64,000 bases of DNA from Parvularcula sp039822105 (GCA_039822105.1 JBCBMW010000012.1:48140-112139); one strand, 5' to 3'; positions 48,718 to 58,350 are shown, counted from the first letter of the stretch. Made by a program: numbers and translations. Notes: a model not told the origin generated them from the letters alone.

Positions 48718-50427
48718 ATGATTGTCTCTCGTCGAAATGCTCTTCTTGGCGGTCTCGCCGGCGGTGTGGGGGCTTGCGCCACGCAACCTAAGCTTGGCGG
48801 GTTTGAGGGCAGTACCGCTGCTGCGAATGCTGACTTTTCCTGCGGCGTGGCCAGCGGTGACCCTGCGCGGGAATCGGTCGTCCTCTGGACACGGATAACT
48901 GGTACTGAGGGGAACGTCGCTGTCACCGCTCAGGTCGCTGAAGACGAAAGCTTCAGCCGGATCGTTTGGAGTGAACAGACCGAGACGGGGCCAGCGCGCG
49001 ACCACACCGTGAAAGTGGTGGCTGCGGGCCTCAACCCGGGACAGCGTTACGCCTACCGATTTGTTGTTGGTGAGACGGCGAGCCCCGTGGGGTTCACCAA
49101 GACCCTGCCCGAGAACACGGAGCGCGTACGCTTCGCGGTTGCCAGCTGCTCGCACTACTCGTTCGGCTATTTCAACGCTTACGACCACATGGCGCGGGAC
49201 ACGGACATTGATGCCGTGCTCCACCTCGGCGACTATTTCTATGAGTACGGCGTGGACGGATATGGCGGCGAGATGGGCGCTCAGCTCGGGCGTCCGCATG
49301 ATCCGCCCTATGAGGTTCTGACCCTCGATGATTATCGTCGTCGCCATCGTCAGTACAAGATGGATCCATCGCTTCAGGCCATGCATGGCGCGCACGCGAT
49401 CATTCCGGTCTGGGATGACCACGAGACCAGCAATGACAGCTTCCAGCGCGGTGCAGAAAACCATCAGCCGGAAACAGAAGGCTCGTGGGAAGCGCGCAAG
49501 CGTGCCGCGCTCCAGGCCTATTACGAATATATGCCCGTGCGCGATCCTGAGCCTGGCCGGACGCGCGAGCAGTTCTACCGCGACTATGCCTGGGGTGACT
49601 TCCTGACGATCACAGCTGTTGAGACGCGCCTCACCGCGCGGACGAAGCCGATCGACTATGCTGAGGCGATCAAAGAGCTGAACAGCGAAGCCGATATTGA
49701 ACGGTTCCGCCGCGAGACGCTCGGTGATCCGTCCCGGGAGCTTTTGGGTGATGTTCAGCGCGACTTTGTTGAGAAGTCGCTGACCGCCTCGGTAGAGAGC
49801 GGCGCGACCTGGCGGGTGCTTGCCAACCAAGTTCTCATGGCACGGGTGCTGGCGCCAGACCTCGGGGCCTATGTATCAGAAGAACAGATCGCTGCTCTGG
49901 AGGCTGAGTTCCCGCCGATCCGCGACTTTCTGAAGTGGTCCTCGCTCGGCCTGCCCTACAACACCGATGCGTGGGATGGTTATCCCGCGGCGCGCGAGCG
50001 TTTTTATCAATCAGCGAAGGCGGCGGGCGCGAACGACCTCATCGTCCTCACCGGCGACACCCACATGTTCTGGGCCAACGATCTCAAAACGGATGCCGGC
50101 GAGGCCATGGGTGTTGAGTTCGGCACATCCGGCATCACCTCACCCGGCGCTGGCGCCATCTTTGGTGATGCGGCGTTCGATTACTCGCTCCTGATGCGGA
50201 GGGACAACAGCGACGTGCGCTACGTGGATGCCGTCCATAATGGCTATACGACGCTGGAGCTCAGCGGCGACAAAGGTCGTGTGGAATTCATCAGTATGGA
50301 TACCATTACATCACCGAACTACACACCGTTCCGAAGCGCTGGCTTCAACCTGCGCCGCCGCAATGGAACCGTGGAGCTGGCGGGCTCCGACGGTCTCGGC
50401 TTCAAAGAATGGGTGCTCTACCGGTAA
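48718..50427 (+). CDS. phoD: PhoD-family alkaline phosphatase
   Basis: Extracytoplasmic phosphodiesterase/phosphatase that releases phosphate from organic esters. It is 569 residues. The N-terminus combines a twin-Arg motif (SRRNALLGGL) with a lipobox-like VGAC (Cys20), so Tat export, possibly with lipidation, is predicted. The N-terminal Ig-like domain has GVASGDPARESVVLWTRI. Catalytic-domain motifs: LHLGDYFYEYG, PVWDDHETSNDSF, VLTGDTHMFWANDL and GVEFGTSGITSPG. AAAGG precedes the ATG. Convergent with popZ. Confidence 0.92.
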   Translation: MIVSRRNALLGGLAGGVGACATQPKLGGFEGSTAAANADFSCGVASGDPARESVVLWTRITGTEGNVAVTAQVAEDESFSRIVWSEQTETGPARDHTVKVVAAGLNPGQRYAYRFVVGETASPVGFTKTLPENTERVRFAVASCSHYSFGYFNAYDHMARDTDIDAVLHLGDYFYEYGVDGYGGEMGAQLGRPHDPPYEVLTLDDYRRRHRQYKMDPSLQAMHGAHAIIPVWDDHETSNDSFQRGAENHQPETEGSWEARKRAALQAYYEYMPVRDPEPGRTREQFYRDYAWGDFLTITAVETRLTARTKPIDYAEAIKELNSEADIERFRRETLGDPSRELLGDVQRDFVEKSLTASVESGATWRVLANQVLMARVLAPDLGAYVSEEQIAALEAEFPPIRDFLKWSSLGLPYNTDAWDGYPAARERFYQSAKAAGANDLIVLTGDTHMFWANDLKTDAGEAMGVEFGTSGITSPGAGAIFGDAAFDYSLLMRRDNSDVRYVDAVHNGYTTLELSGDKGRVEFISMDTITSPNYTPFRSAGFNLRRRNGTVELAGSDGLGFKEWVLYR

Positions 50428-50430
50428 CGA

Positions 50431-51174
50431 TCAGTGGTCGGAGAGGCGGCGGACTTCCTCTTCGACCTTCCGTTCGACGATCGCAGGCAGGTGCTCATTG
50501 AGCCATGCTTTGAGCATCGGCTGAATCATCTGCGCGACCATGTCCTCAAGCGTCTTGCCGCCCTGCTGCGTCACCTGGACGTGCTGTTTCAGCGAAGCAA
50601 ACGCAGCGGCCACGTTCTGCGACTGCTGTTCGCCGATCAGGCTCGCTGTCGCGGCTTCGACAATCTCCGCATGCTGCTCAACGGGCTGGGTGGCTGGCAT
50701 AGCGGGGACTTCCTCTTGGGGCTCAGGCTCGATGGTTGGGGCGGGTTCTGCGACAAGTTGAGTCGCTTCCGAGGCGGCAGGCTTCGCGGTCAACGTGGAC
50801 GGCGAGATGGCCTCAAACGGCTGCTCGGGGTGGAGCGGCGTGTCGTCAATCTCAGCGACCGGCGGCTCTTGAGGTTCTGGAACGGTCAGCGTCTCGGCCG
50901 CGGGCACGGCTTCAACGTCCTCAGGCTGCGGAGCAGTCACGGCCGCTTCGACCGAATCGGCAACAGCCTGCAAATCAGAGAGCTGCTCAGCGACCGTCGC
51001 AGCTTCACTCTCCGCCGGCGCAGCAGCTGCCTGGGCTGCGCGCTCTTCTGAGAGCACAACAGTGTTCTCGCCGGTCGGCCGAACAGGCTGTTTGGTCTCT
51101 TCCTCTTCGTGGATGATCCGGCGGATTGACGCCAGAATCTCATCCATACTCAGTTCACTCTGCGCCGCGCCCAT
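50431..51174 (-). CDS. popZ: Cell-pole-organising protein PopZ (DUF2497)
   Basis: PopZ forms polar condensates that anchor ParB-bound origins and recruit cell-cycle regulators in Caulobacter-type bacteria. The N-terminal helix ELSMDEILASIRRIIHEEEE is the partner-binding segment. The middle ~140 residues are Pro/Glu/Ala-rich and acidic, as expected of the disordered spacer. The C-terminal oligomerisation helices read LEDMVAQMIQPMLKAWLNEH and LPAIVERKVEEEVRRL. The start is ATG at 51174. It is 247 residues, longer than Caulobacter PopZ (177) because of the spacer. Confidence 0.9.
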   Translation of the reverse strand: MGAAQSELSMDEILASIRRIIHEEEETKQPVRPTGENTVVLSEERAAQAAAAPAESEAATVAEQLSDLQAVADSVEAAVTAPQPEDVEAVPAAETLTVPEPQEPPVAEIDDTPLHPEQPFEAISPSTLTAKPAASEATQLVAEPAPTIEPEPQEEVPAMPATQPVEQHAEIVEAATASLIGEQQSQNVAAAFASLKQHVQVTQQGGKTLEDMVAQMIQPMLKAWLNEHLPAIVERKVEEEVRRLSDH

Positions 51175-51252
51175 CTTGTCCGTCCTCAATTCAGGAGCCT
51201 TAAGTCACCATCATCCTGTTCGGAATCGGCGGCAAGGCCTTACACGCAAAAG

Positions 51253-51272
51253 TGGTGCTTTGAATCGCACCA
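51253..51272 (-). terminator. Possible terminator after the PCMT-like gene
   Basis: A 6-bp stem TGGTGC / GCACCA with an 8-base loop starts seven bases past the methyltransferase stop and is followed on the minus strand by CTTTTG. The stem is short and the U-run modest, so it is a weak candidate; it also contains a GAATC (GANTC) site in the loop. Confidence 0.35.
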
Positions 51273-51278
51273 AATTTT

Positions 51279-51935
51279 CTAAAATTGAAACGCTTCAGGT
51301 TTTGTTAACCCCGGCAGAACTATTGCCGCATGGCATTCGAACAATTTGCGCTCACCAAAGGCATTCCCGGAACGCGTGTAAAGCGTCCCCGTGCCCACGC
51401 CATGATCGACCTTGATGGCTACCAGACGGCCCACGTCCTCTTTGAGTTGCTCCAGAAGCGGCTCAAGGCCCGCTTCAACGCCCGCTGCAACAACGATGAC
51501 GTCATAAGGCCCCTGCTTCGCGCAGCCCTCTTCCAACGGACCGTGCATCATCACTGCGTTGTCGAGGCCAAGCTCGGAGAACCGCTCCGTTGCCTGATTG
51601 GCGAGCTCTTCGGTTTCCTCAAGGCCCACCACGACGCCGGCGAGAAGAGAGAGCACTGCGGTGGAGTAGCCATAGCCGCAGCCGACATCGAGCACGAGGT
51701 CACCCGGCTGCACGTTCGCTGCGTGGACCAGCTTTGAAAACTCGCGCGCCTTGATCAGGGCCCGGCCCTCGAACAACGGCACATCCCGCTCGATATAGGC
51801 GAGTGTCTTCCGATTGGCTGGAACGAAGCGTTCGCGCGGCAGTGAAGCCATCGCCGCCTGCAGCCGCACATCGGTCACATCGTTCGGCCGCACCTGGCTG
51901 TCGACCATGTGCTTTCTGGCTTTGGCTGCGTCCAT
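51279..51935 (-). CDS. Protein-L-isoaspartate O-methyltransferase-like protein
   Basis: A 218-residue SAM-dependent methyltransferase of the PCMT family: N-terminal MVDSQVRPNDVTD, LPRERFVP, and SAM loop VLDVGCGYGYSTAVLS. In the alphaproteobacterial subgroup that sits next to a tolC-type gene, some canonical PCMT residues differ (YIERDVPL in place of the usual YxDxPLPIG), so repair activity is not certain. GGAG precedes the ATG. The neighbouring tRNA-Cys and RND operon are on the opposite strand. Confidence 0.82.
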   Translation of the reverse strand: MDAAKARKHMVDSQVRPNDVTDVRLQAAMASLPRERFVPANRKTLAYIERDVPLFEGRALIKAREFSKLVHAANVQPGDLVLDVGCGYGYSTAVLSLLAGVVVGLEETEELANQATERFSELGLDNAVMMHGPLEEGCAKQGPYDVIVVAAGVEAGLEPLLEQLKEDVGRLVAIKVDHGVGTGTLYTRSGNAFGERKLFECHAAIVLPGLTKPEAFQF

Positions 51936-52078
51936 GATTGGGGCTCCTTGGGGTGAAAACGCTTCAATGGAGCGCCATTAGACGCGGTTGCACGGAAAGA
52001 GAAGAAGCACCGCTTGTGATCGCTGCGACCGGGCGGTATGGACGCGGCTCGGCGCTTCACCACGCGCCAAAAAAGTGA

Positions 52079-52152
52079 GGCCACGTGGCGGAGTGGTGAC
52101 GCAGCGGATTGCAAATCCGTGTACCCCGGTTCGATTCCGGGCGTGGCCTCCA
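52079..52152 (+). tRNA. tRNA-Cys (GCA)
   Basis: A 74-base cloverleaf with encoded CCA. The acceptor stem GGCCACG/CGTGGCC is perfect. The anticodon stem-loop CGGATTGCAAATCCG presents GCA, and the T arm CCCCGGTTCGATTCCGGGG is present (with CCGG pairing). The discriminator base is U, the identity element of tRNA-Cys. Confidence 0.96.
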
Positions 52153-52242
52153 CGCGCTCTCGCGCATTTTACCTCATTTTCGTGCTCTTTCTGAAAGAAA
52201 GGTCATCTTGGAATCGCGAAAGTGAATCCACATTTTCAATGA

Positions 52243-52266
52243 TTATCGATAAAGCCCGCTCGGGCT
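52243..52266. promoter_or_regulatory. Two adjacent palindromes upstream of the RND efflux operon
   Basis: A perfect 10-bp palindrome TTATCGATAA (52243-52252) is followed at once by AGCCCG-2-CGGGCT (52253-52266), 16 bases before the tolC-like start. The spacing is too tight for an RNA hairpin in the second dyad, so DNA-binding sites for a repressor are more plausible. No dedicated regulator gene is adjacent. Confidence 0.4.
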
Positions 52267-52282
52267 CAGTTGAGGATGTACG

Positions 52283-53809
52283 ATGATAAATGTCAGGGGA
52301 TATGCGTGTGCCGCGGCCGTTTTGGCCGCCCTCGGCGCTTGCGCGACTCCTGGTCCGAAGCAGGTGCTTGAGCCGCTGACGGCTGAACTCGATAGCTGGG
52401 CTGCGATTTCGCAGGATCGCGGCGCAACCCCGGTCACAGAGAACTGGCTGAGCGATCTGCGGGACCCGCAAGTGATTGATATCGTGCAGATTGCGCTGCA
52501 GCAGAACTATGACCTCAACGCGACGCGGGAGCGATTCGAAGCATCGCTTGACCGCGCACGGGTGACACGGGCGGACATGCTCCCGCAAATCAACGGCTCA
52601 GGCAGCGGTACGCGGAACCGTAACGCGCCCGGGGGTTTCCAGTTCGGTGACGCATCTATCGGCGCCGGCGATGTGACCTACAACTCCAACTACTCACTCG
52701 CCGTCCAACTGACCTGGGAGATCGACGTCTGGGGGCGCCTCGCCGACCAGACTCGCGCAGCTTATCTCGACGCTGACGCAAGGAACCTCGATTTCGCCGC
52801 GGCACAACTGTCGGTTGCAGGCAACGCCGCGCAGGGCCACTACAACTTGGCCGCAGCGCGCCTGCAAAGGCAGCTGGCGGAACGGGATGTCGAGACAGGC
52901 GAAGCCAACCTCCGCGTTATCAACCGACGTTACGAGCGCGGGATTTCTTCGAGCCTTGACCTTCGCTTGGCGCGGGCATCTCTGGCAGGGTCGCAAGCGA
53001 CGCTTGAGCAGCGTCGGCAGCAGGAGCTTGAGGCCGCACGGCAGCTCGAAGTGCTGCTTGGTCAGTACCCCGCAGCTTCGATTGAGGCGGCAGAGACCCT
53101 GCCCCGTTTGGAGCCCATCCTGGAAGGCGGCACGCCCTTGGCGCTCGGAACACCGGACGAGCTCCTCGACCGGCGTCCTGATGTGATTGCTGCTGAACGG
53201 CGACTGAAAGCAGCTGGCCTCCGGGTGAGCGCGGCGCGGAAGGCTTTCCTGCCAGCAATCTCGCTCTCGGCGTCAGCCAGTGAGGCTGCGCTTTCATCGC
53301 CAGACGACAACGCGGACTTCAGTGATCTCTTGGACTTCGACAACGTGGCAGCCGACCTTGTCGGCAACCTGACCCAGCCACTGTTCCAAGGCGGGCGGTT
53401 GATCGCAAGCGAGCGCGCCGCGAAGGACGACGCCGAAGCGGCGCTCTATGACTATGGCAATACCGTGTTGACCGCTTGGCGCGAGGTGGAAGACGCCATC
53501 GCGGCGGAGCGCTTCCTCAGTGAACGGGAAGAGGCGTTGCAACTCTCGTTCGAGGAGCGGCGCGCGGTCGAGACCATCACCCGCCGCCGATATCTGTCGG
53601 GTACGGTGGATATCTTTGATTTCATCAACAGCCAACAACGGCGCATCGAAGCCGAAGGCCAGTTGATTGATGCCCAACGGGAGCGGCTCACCAACCGGGT
53701 CGACCTCTATCTGGCACTGGGCGCGCCTTACATTCTTGAGGGTGAAGCAGCCCTCGCGACAGCCGAAGCTCCGAGGGTGGATGCTGATGGCGCAGGAGAT
53801 CTTCTATGA
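52283..53809 (+). CDS. RND efflux outer-membrane factor lipoprotein (TolC/NodT family)
   Basis: Outer-membrane channel of the efflux pump. The signal peptide ends in lipobox LGAC (Cys20 of ...AAVLAALGAC), so it is lipid-anchored as in OprM/NodT. Two OEP repeats are visible: NYDLNATRERFEASLDRARV with YSLAVQLTWEIDVWGRLADQTRAAY, and RRPDVIAAERRLKAAGLRVSAARKAFLP with LTQPLFQGGRLIASERAAKDD. It is 508 residues. TGAGGATG precedes the ATG. ATGA overlap with the adaptor gene. Confidence 0.93.
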   Translation: MINVRGYACAAAVLAALGACATPGPKQVLEPLTAELDSWAAISQDRGATPVTENWLSDLRDPQVIDIVQIALQQNYDLNATRERFEASLDRARVTRADMLPQINGSGSGTRNRNAPGGFQFGDASIGAGDVTYNSNYSLAVQLTWEIDVWGRLADQTRAAYLDADARNLDFAAAQLSVAGNAAQGHYNLAAARLQRQLAERDVETGEANLRVINRRYERGISSSLDLRLARASLAGSQATLEQRRQQELEAARQLEVLLGQYPAASIEAAETLPRLEPILEGGTPLALGTPDELLDRRPDVIAAERRLKAAGLRVSAARKAFLPAISLSASASEAALSSPDDNADFSDLLDFDNVAADLVGNLTQPLFQGGRLIASERAAKDDAEAALYDYGNTVLTAWREVEDAIAAERFLSEREEALQLSFEERRAVETITRRRYLSGTVDIFDFINSQQRRIEAEGQLIDAQRERLTNRVDLYLALGAPYILEGEAALATAEAPRVDADGAGDLL

Positions 53810-55056
53810 TCCGGAAACTGAAAGTTGTTGGCGGCGTCTTCGGTCTTGCCTTGGGATTTGCCGTGGTGATCATGGTCCTCGGCTCCCTCAGGCCCGAGGT
53901 GGAAAGCCAGGTTCCGACCTCGGCTGCACCGATCGCGTTTGTGCAGGACGTCACCTACGGTCCGATGAACCTCAGCGTGCGGACGCAAGGCGAGGTCGCG
54001 CCGCGGCGTGAGATCCAACTCTCCGCGCAGATCGCCGGTCAGATCGAGAGCGTGTCGCCCTCCTTCGCCAATGGCGGCATCTTCAAGGAAGGCGAAGTTC
54101 TGCTTTCGATTGAGGACGCAGATTACCGCCTCGCGGTGACCCGTGCTCGGGCCAATGTGGCGCAGTCGGAGCAACAGCTCGCTGTCGAAGAAGCCGAGGG
54201 CGCTTTGGCCGCCCGGGACTTTGAGGAGCTTTCAGGTGCCACGGGCAGCCAAGACGCATCGGTGCTCACCTTGCGCAAGCCGCAGCTCGCAGCTGCTCGC
54301 GCCAACCTTGATGCGGCCCGCGCGGATCTTGAGGATGCACTCCTGGCGCTTCGCCGCACCAAGATCACCGCGCCGTTCAACGGCCGGATTCGCTCGATCA
54401 ACGCCAATGTCGGCCAGTACGTGACCCCCGGGCAGAACCTCGGCCAGGTGTTCTCCACCAATGTCGCCGAGATCCGTTTGCCGCTCACGGACGAAGACCT
54501 TGCGAAGCTTCAGCTTCCCTTCGCCTTCGAAGCGAAGGGCGATGACGCACCATTGGTCCGGTTGTCAGCAAGGGCCGCTGGCGTTGAGCGTGAATGGATT
54601 GGACGCATCGCCCGGGTCGACGCGGCCATCGATGCGACAACGCGCCAGATCTCCGCGATTGCCGAAGTCGCCGACCCCTACGGTACGGGTGCGGATGATG
54701 GTTTCCCCCTCGCCTTTGGTCTCTTCGTCAACGCAGAGATCCTGGGGCCGACGATCGATTACGGCACCATCGTTCCGTATGTCTCGCTGCAGAGCGATGG
54801 CACGGTGTTCGTCGTGACCGAGAACGACGAGCTTCTGAAAAAGACGCCGACCATCATCGCCCAAACCGGTGAGGGCTACGTGACCGTTGCGGGTCTCGAT
54901 GAGGGCGACCGGTTGGTGATCAGCCCCGTGACCTCAGAGGTCGGTGACGCTGTGCGGCCACTCTACAGCGACGGTGAAAACGCAAGCCGCGTTCTTGTCG
55001 AGGTCGAGGGAAGCGAGACCGCGAATGTCGCTGCCCAAACGGGAGCCAATCTGTGA
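53806..55056 (+). CDS. RND efflux periplasmic adaptor (membrane fusion protein)
   Basis: A 416-residue HlyD/AcrA-type adaptor. The N-terminal anchor is VVGGVFGLALGFAVVIMVLG. The first lipoyl half is RTQGEVAPRREIQLSAQIAGQIESVSPSFANGGIFKEGEVLL (in parts). A coiled-coil hairpin spans about residues 110-180, rich in Ala/Glu/Gln, and the second lipoyl half is ITAPFNGRIRSINANVGQYV. Beta-barrel and membrane-proximal domains follow. It is coupled by ATGA to the channel gene and GTGA to the pump gene. Confidence 0.93.
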   Translation: MIRKLKVVGGVFGLALGFAVVIMVLGSLRPEVESQVPTSAAPIAFVQDVTYGPMNLSVRTQGEVAPRREIQLSAQIAGQIESVSPSFANGGIFKEGEVLLSIEDADYRLAVTRARANVAQSEQQLAVEEAEGALAARDFEELSGATGSQDASVLTLRKPQLAAARANLDAARADLEDALLALRRTKITAPFNGRIRSINANVGQYVTPGQNLGQVFSTNVAEIRLPLTDEDLAKLQLPFAFEAKGDDAPLVRLSARAAGVEREWIGRIARVDAAIDATTRQISAIAEVADPYGTGADDGFPLAFGLFVNAEILGPTIDYGTIVPYVSLQSDGTVFVVTENDELLKKTPTIIAQTGEGYVTVAGLDEGDRLVISPVTSEVGDAVRPLYSDGENASRVLVEVEGSETANVAAQTGANL

Positions 55057-58000
55057 ACGGTATGATTGCATGGTGGGCACGGAACACCGTTGCCGCCAAC
55101 CTGCTGATGGCCCTGATCGTGATCATGGGCGGCATGACGATCCAGCTGCTCCTGTCGCGTGAGGCATTCCCATCGATCAGCCGGGAAGTGGCCGAGGTCT
55201 TCGTCAACTGGCCAGGCGCTTCGCCTACGGAGGTCGAAGAGCAAATCATCCTGCGTATCGAAGAAGAGATCGCAGATATCGCAGATATCGATGAGATGAC
55301 GGCCACCGCCCGCGAAGGCGCCGGTGAGCTTTCCATCACGATGCGGCGCGGCGCAGATTTCGATGCGTTCCTTGCGGAGGTGAAGTCCCGCGTCGACGGG
55401 GTCTCCAACCTGCCCCAGGACAGTTTCCCGCCGATCGTTCGCCGTGCGAGGTCTGAGGGCGAGATGGCCTTCATCGTTTTGGGCGGCGACATCGGGCAGA
55501 AGGAGCTCAACCGTCTCGCGCGGGAGTACCGCAACGAACTCGCCTCGCTTCCTGGCGGCTCACCACTGGTCGAGGTTGACGGTCTGCGGACAGAAGAAGT
55601 CTCGATCGAGGTGACGGAACGCTCGCTTCGGCAATACGGCTTGACGTTCTCTGACGTCACGAACGCGATCCGCGGTGCTTCTCTCAATCTTTCCATGGGT
55701 GAGGTGCGGACAGAGACGGGCAACATTCCCCTCGCCTCGCGCAACCTAGCGGATACGAGCGCCCAGTTTGGCTCCATCGTCATCCGTCAGAACAGAGATG
55801 GATCCATCATCCGTGTGCGCGACGTGGCGACGGTGATCGACGGGTTCCCCGACCAAAACTACCGCTACGAGATCAACGGAAAGCCAGGCGTCACCCTCCA
55901 GGTCTATCAGCCCAAGGCTTCGAACATCGTGTCGATCAACGAAGCGCTCGAGACTTGGATTGACCAGAAGCAGGCGAGCCTGCCGCCCGGCGTTGAGATG
56001 ACGATGCAGTTCTCGTTCATCGAGCTTTACGAAGGTCGGCTCAACCTCGTCTCGAACAACGCCGTGACCGGCCTTGCCTTGGTGCTGATCATTCTGATGC
56101 TGTTCCTGCGCCCCACGGTAGCCTTCTGGGTTGCAGCGGGTATCGGCGTATCCTTCATCGGAACGTTCATCTTCTTCCCGATCGTTGGCGTCAGCCTCAA
56201 CATGCTGTCGCTCTTCGGCCTCCTTCTCGTGATCGGGATCGTCGTGGACGATGCCCTGGTGGTGGGTGAGAGCATCAACCGGCAGGTCGAACTTGGAAAG
56301 CGGGACCTCGAGGCCGCTGTCATCGGTACACAGATCGTGGCCAAACCTGTGATCTTCGCGGTTCTCACCACCATGCTGGCCTTCTCTCCGTTCATCTTCA
56401 TCGGCGGCGAGTACGGCAGCTTCCTTGAGAGCATCTCTTGGACGATCCTCTTTGCCCTGACCTTCTCGCTGATCGAGAGCTTCCTGATCCTGCCTGCGCA
56501 CTTGGCGCACCTCAAACCACAGTCCGAAACCGGCATCTTGCGGTACCAAAAGAAGCTCGCGGATCAGCTGGTTCTTTTCGCCGACCGCGTCTACCGGCCA
56601 ATGATCAAAAAGGCGCTGGAGTACCGTTACTACACCGTGGTCGGCTTTTTGGGCTGTTTCTCACTCTCCGTTGCACTGCTGATGCAGGGCTGGGTCAAGT
56701 TTGAGTTCTTCCCCGATGTCGAAAACCCGTTTCTGATCACCCGCATCACCATGCAGGAAGGAACGGCCTGGAACCGGCAGTTGCAGGTCTATGAGCAGAT
56801 CAAGGCCGCCGATGAGCGGCTCGACGAAGTCCTGCGCGAACGGGTCGGCTCTGATATCCTTCAGAGCACAGAACTGCGGACATGGTCAGGCACCGCGTTT
56901 GGCTTCCACACCTACGCAGACGCCGATCAACGCGGCATGTCGATGGACGAAATCGGCCAGATCTATCGCGATATCATCGGCCCTATTCCCGATGCGGAAG
57001 AGATCGACATCAGCAACAACTTCTCAGGACCAGGCAACGGCCGGTTCATGCTGCAGATCGAGTCCAACAATCTGGTGCAGGCCGCTGAGGCGTCCGAGGA
57101 GATCCAGGCCTATCTGAGGACGGTCCCCATCCTCTTCGATGTAAGGGACAATCTGCAGTCTCCGCTTGATGAGTTGCGCCTCAAGCTCAAGCCGGGTGCG
57201 GAACGCTTTGGCCTCACCCTCTCCGATGTCGCCAACCAGCTGCGGACCGCCTATTATGGCGACGAAGTGCAACGCCTCCCGCGCGACGGCCAAGATGTGC
57301 GCGTGATGGTACGGTACCCAGAAGAAACCCGCGAATCGCTTGAGAGCCTCTATTCGGAATTCCGTATCCGAACCAATGATGGCCGCGAAATCCCGGCCAC
57401 CTCTGTGGTCGAGTTCGAGCCTGGCCCTGCTGTTCGCTTCATTCGCCGAACAGACCGCAAACGGGCCGTGCAGATCTCCGCTCGCATTCGCCAGGGCGCC
57501 GATGCCGGGCCGCTTCGCAAAACGTTCTATCGCCAGATCGTGCCGCAGATCCTGGCGAAGTATCCCGATGTGCAGATCAAGCAGCGGGGCGCAGACGAAG
57601 AGCAGTCGGAGTTCTTTGCCCAGCTGACGGTCCTCGGCACAGCAGCCCTCTTTGGCATGTATATGCTGCTGGCGATCGCCTTTGGATCGTATTTCCAACC
57701 GATACTGATCATGTCGGCGATCCCGTTCGGCTTCATGGGTGCGATGTTCGGCCATGTGATTTTCGGGGCTGAGTTTGCGATGTTCTCGTTCTTTGGCATC
57801 GCTGCCGCAGCCGGCGTGGTGGTCAACGACAACCTTGTGCTGGTCGATTACGTGAATCGCTTGCGGAACGAAGGTGCAGGCGCCTTCGCCGCTCTTGTCG
57901 AAGCTGGCGTTGTGCGCTTCAGGCCCATTCTCCTCACCTCGGTGACGACTTTTATTGGCCTCTTGCCGATTATGTTTGAGAACAGCCTCGACGCCGCCTT

Positions 58001-58217
58001 CTTGAAACCGGTGGTGATCAGTCTCGCTTTTGGTGTGCTCTTCGCCCTCTTTGTCACGCTGTTCTTCGTGCCGTCCATGTACGCTGTGGGCGCCGATATC
58101 AGCCGCTGGCTTCTGTCGATGTGGACGGGCGAAGCGCAGCCCAAGCTCGGCGAAGGCGCCTCAACCGGGGAGCTGCCTGACATTCAAGGCGCCGCGCCGC
58201 ACGCACCGGCGGAATGA
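55053..58217 (+). CDS. RND efflux permease (AcrB/HAE1-type)
   Basis: Inner-membrane proton-driven pump of 1054 residues. N-terminal ARNTVAANLLMALIVIMGGM is TM1, and REAFPSISREVAEVFVNWPGASPTEVEEQI is the start of the porter domain. TM4 contains the proton-relay pair in VVDDALVVGESINRQVE. The C-terminal half repeats the fold, with AAGVVVNDNLVLVDYVNRLR replacing the canonical second-repeat segment and TSVTTFIGLLPIMFE near TM11. It may export hydrophobic compounds; the substrate is not predictable. The start is GTG at 55053. Confidence 0.94.
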   Translation: MNGMIAWWARNTVAANLLMALIVIMGGMTIQLLLSREAFPSISREVAEVFVNWPGASPTEVEEQIILRIEEEIADIADIDEMTATAREGAGELSITMRRGADFDAFLAEVKSRVDGVSNLPQDSFPPIVRRARSEGEMAFIVLGGDIGQKELNRLAREYRNELASLPGGSPLVEVDGLRTEEVSIEVTERSLRQYGLTFSDVTNAIRGASLNLSMGEVRTETGNIPLASRNLADTSAQFGSIVIRQNRDGSIIRVRDVATVIDGFPDQNYRYEINGKPGVTLQVYQPKASNIVSINEALETWIDQKQASLPPGVEMTMQFSFIELYEGRLNLVSNNAVTGLALVLIILMLFLRPTVAFWVAAGIGVSFIGTFIFFPIVGVSLNMLSLFGLLLVIGIVVDDALVVGESINRQVELGKRDLEAAVIGTQIVAKPVIFAVLTTMLAFSPFIFIGGEYGSFLESISWTILFALTFSLIESFLILPAHLAHLKPQSETGILRYQKKLADQLVLFADRVYRPMIKKALEYRYYTVVGFLGCFSLSVALLMQGWVKFEFFPDVENPFLITRITMQEGTAWNRQLQVYEQIKAADERLDEVLRERVGSDILQSTELRTWSGTAFGFHTYADADQRGMSMDEIGQIYRDIIGPIPDAEEIDISNNFSGPGNGRFMLQIESNNLVQAAEASEEIQAYLRTVPILFDVRDNLQSPLDELRLKLKPGAERFGLTLSDVANQLRTAYYGDEVQRLPRDGQDVRVMVRYPEETRESLESLYSEFRIRTNDGREIPATSVVEFEPGPAVRFIRRTDRKRAVQISARIRQGADAGPLRKTFYRQIVPQILAKYPDVQIKQRGADEEQSEFFAQLTVLGTAALFGMYMLLAIAFGSYFQPILIMSAIPFGFMGAMFGHVIFGAEFAMFSFFGIAAAAGVVVNDNLVLVDYVNRLRNEGAGAFAALVEAGVVRFRPILLTSVTTFIGLLPIMFENSLDAAFLKPVVISLAFGVLFALFVTLFFVPSMYAVGADISRWLLSMWTGEAQPKLGEGASTGELPDIQGAAPHAPAE

Positions 58218-58315
58218 ACAGACCCGCCGTTTCGGTTTACCACTGGTTAACCCTAACGGTGCACGACACCATGGTCTTCTTCTCCCAGGAAGACATACCC
58301 ACCATACCCCCAGGG

Positions 58316-58350
58316 ACGGCCTCGCTTCGTGCGGGGCCGTTTCCTTTTTC
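58316..58350 (+). terminator. Intrinsic terminator of the RND operon
   Basis: A 10-bp stem (ACGGCCTCGC pairing GCGGGGCCGT, one G-U) with a TTCGT loop is followed by TTTCCTTTTT. It lies about 100 bases past the pump gene stop and 82 bases before tRNA-Asn. Confidence 0.85.

Noticed and set aside
48652..49830. 392-codon minus-strand frame opposite phoD
   Set aside because: Shadow of phoD covering its promoter; composition is that of reverse-complemented coding sequence.
54920..55783. 287-codon minus-strand frame opposite the RND operon
   Set aside because: Ser/Arg-rich shadow across two confident genes.
55746..56549. 267-codon minus-strand frame opposite the RND pump gene
   Set aside because: His/Glu/Asp-rich shadow with no motif, opposite the conserved TM4 region.
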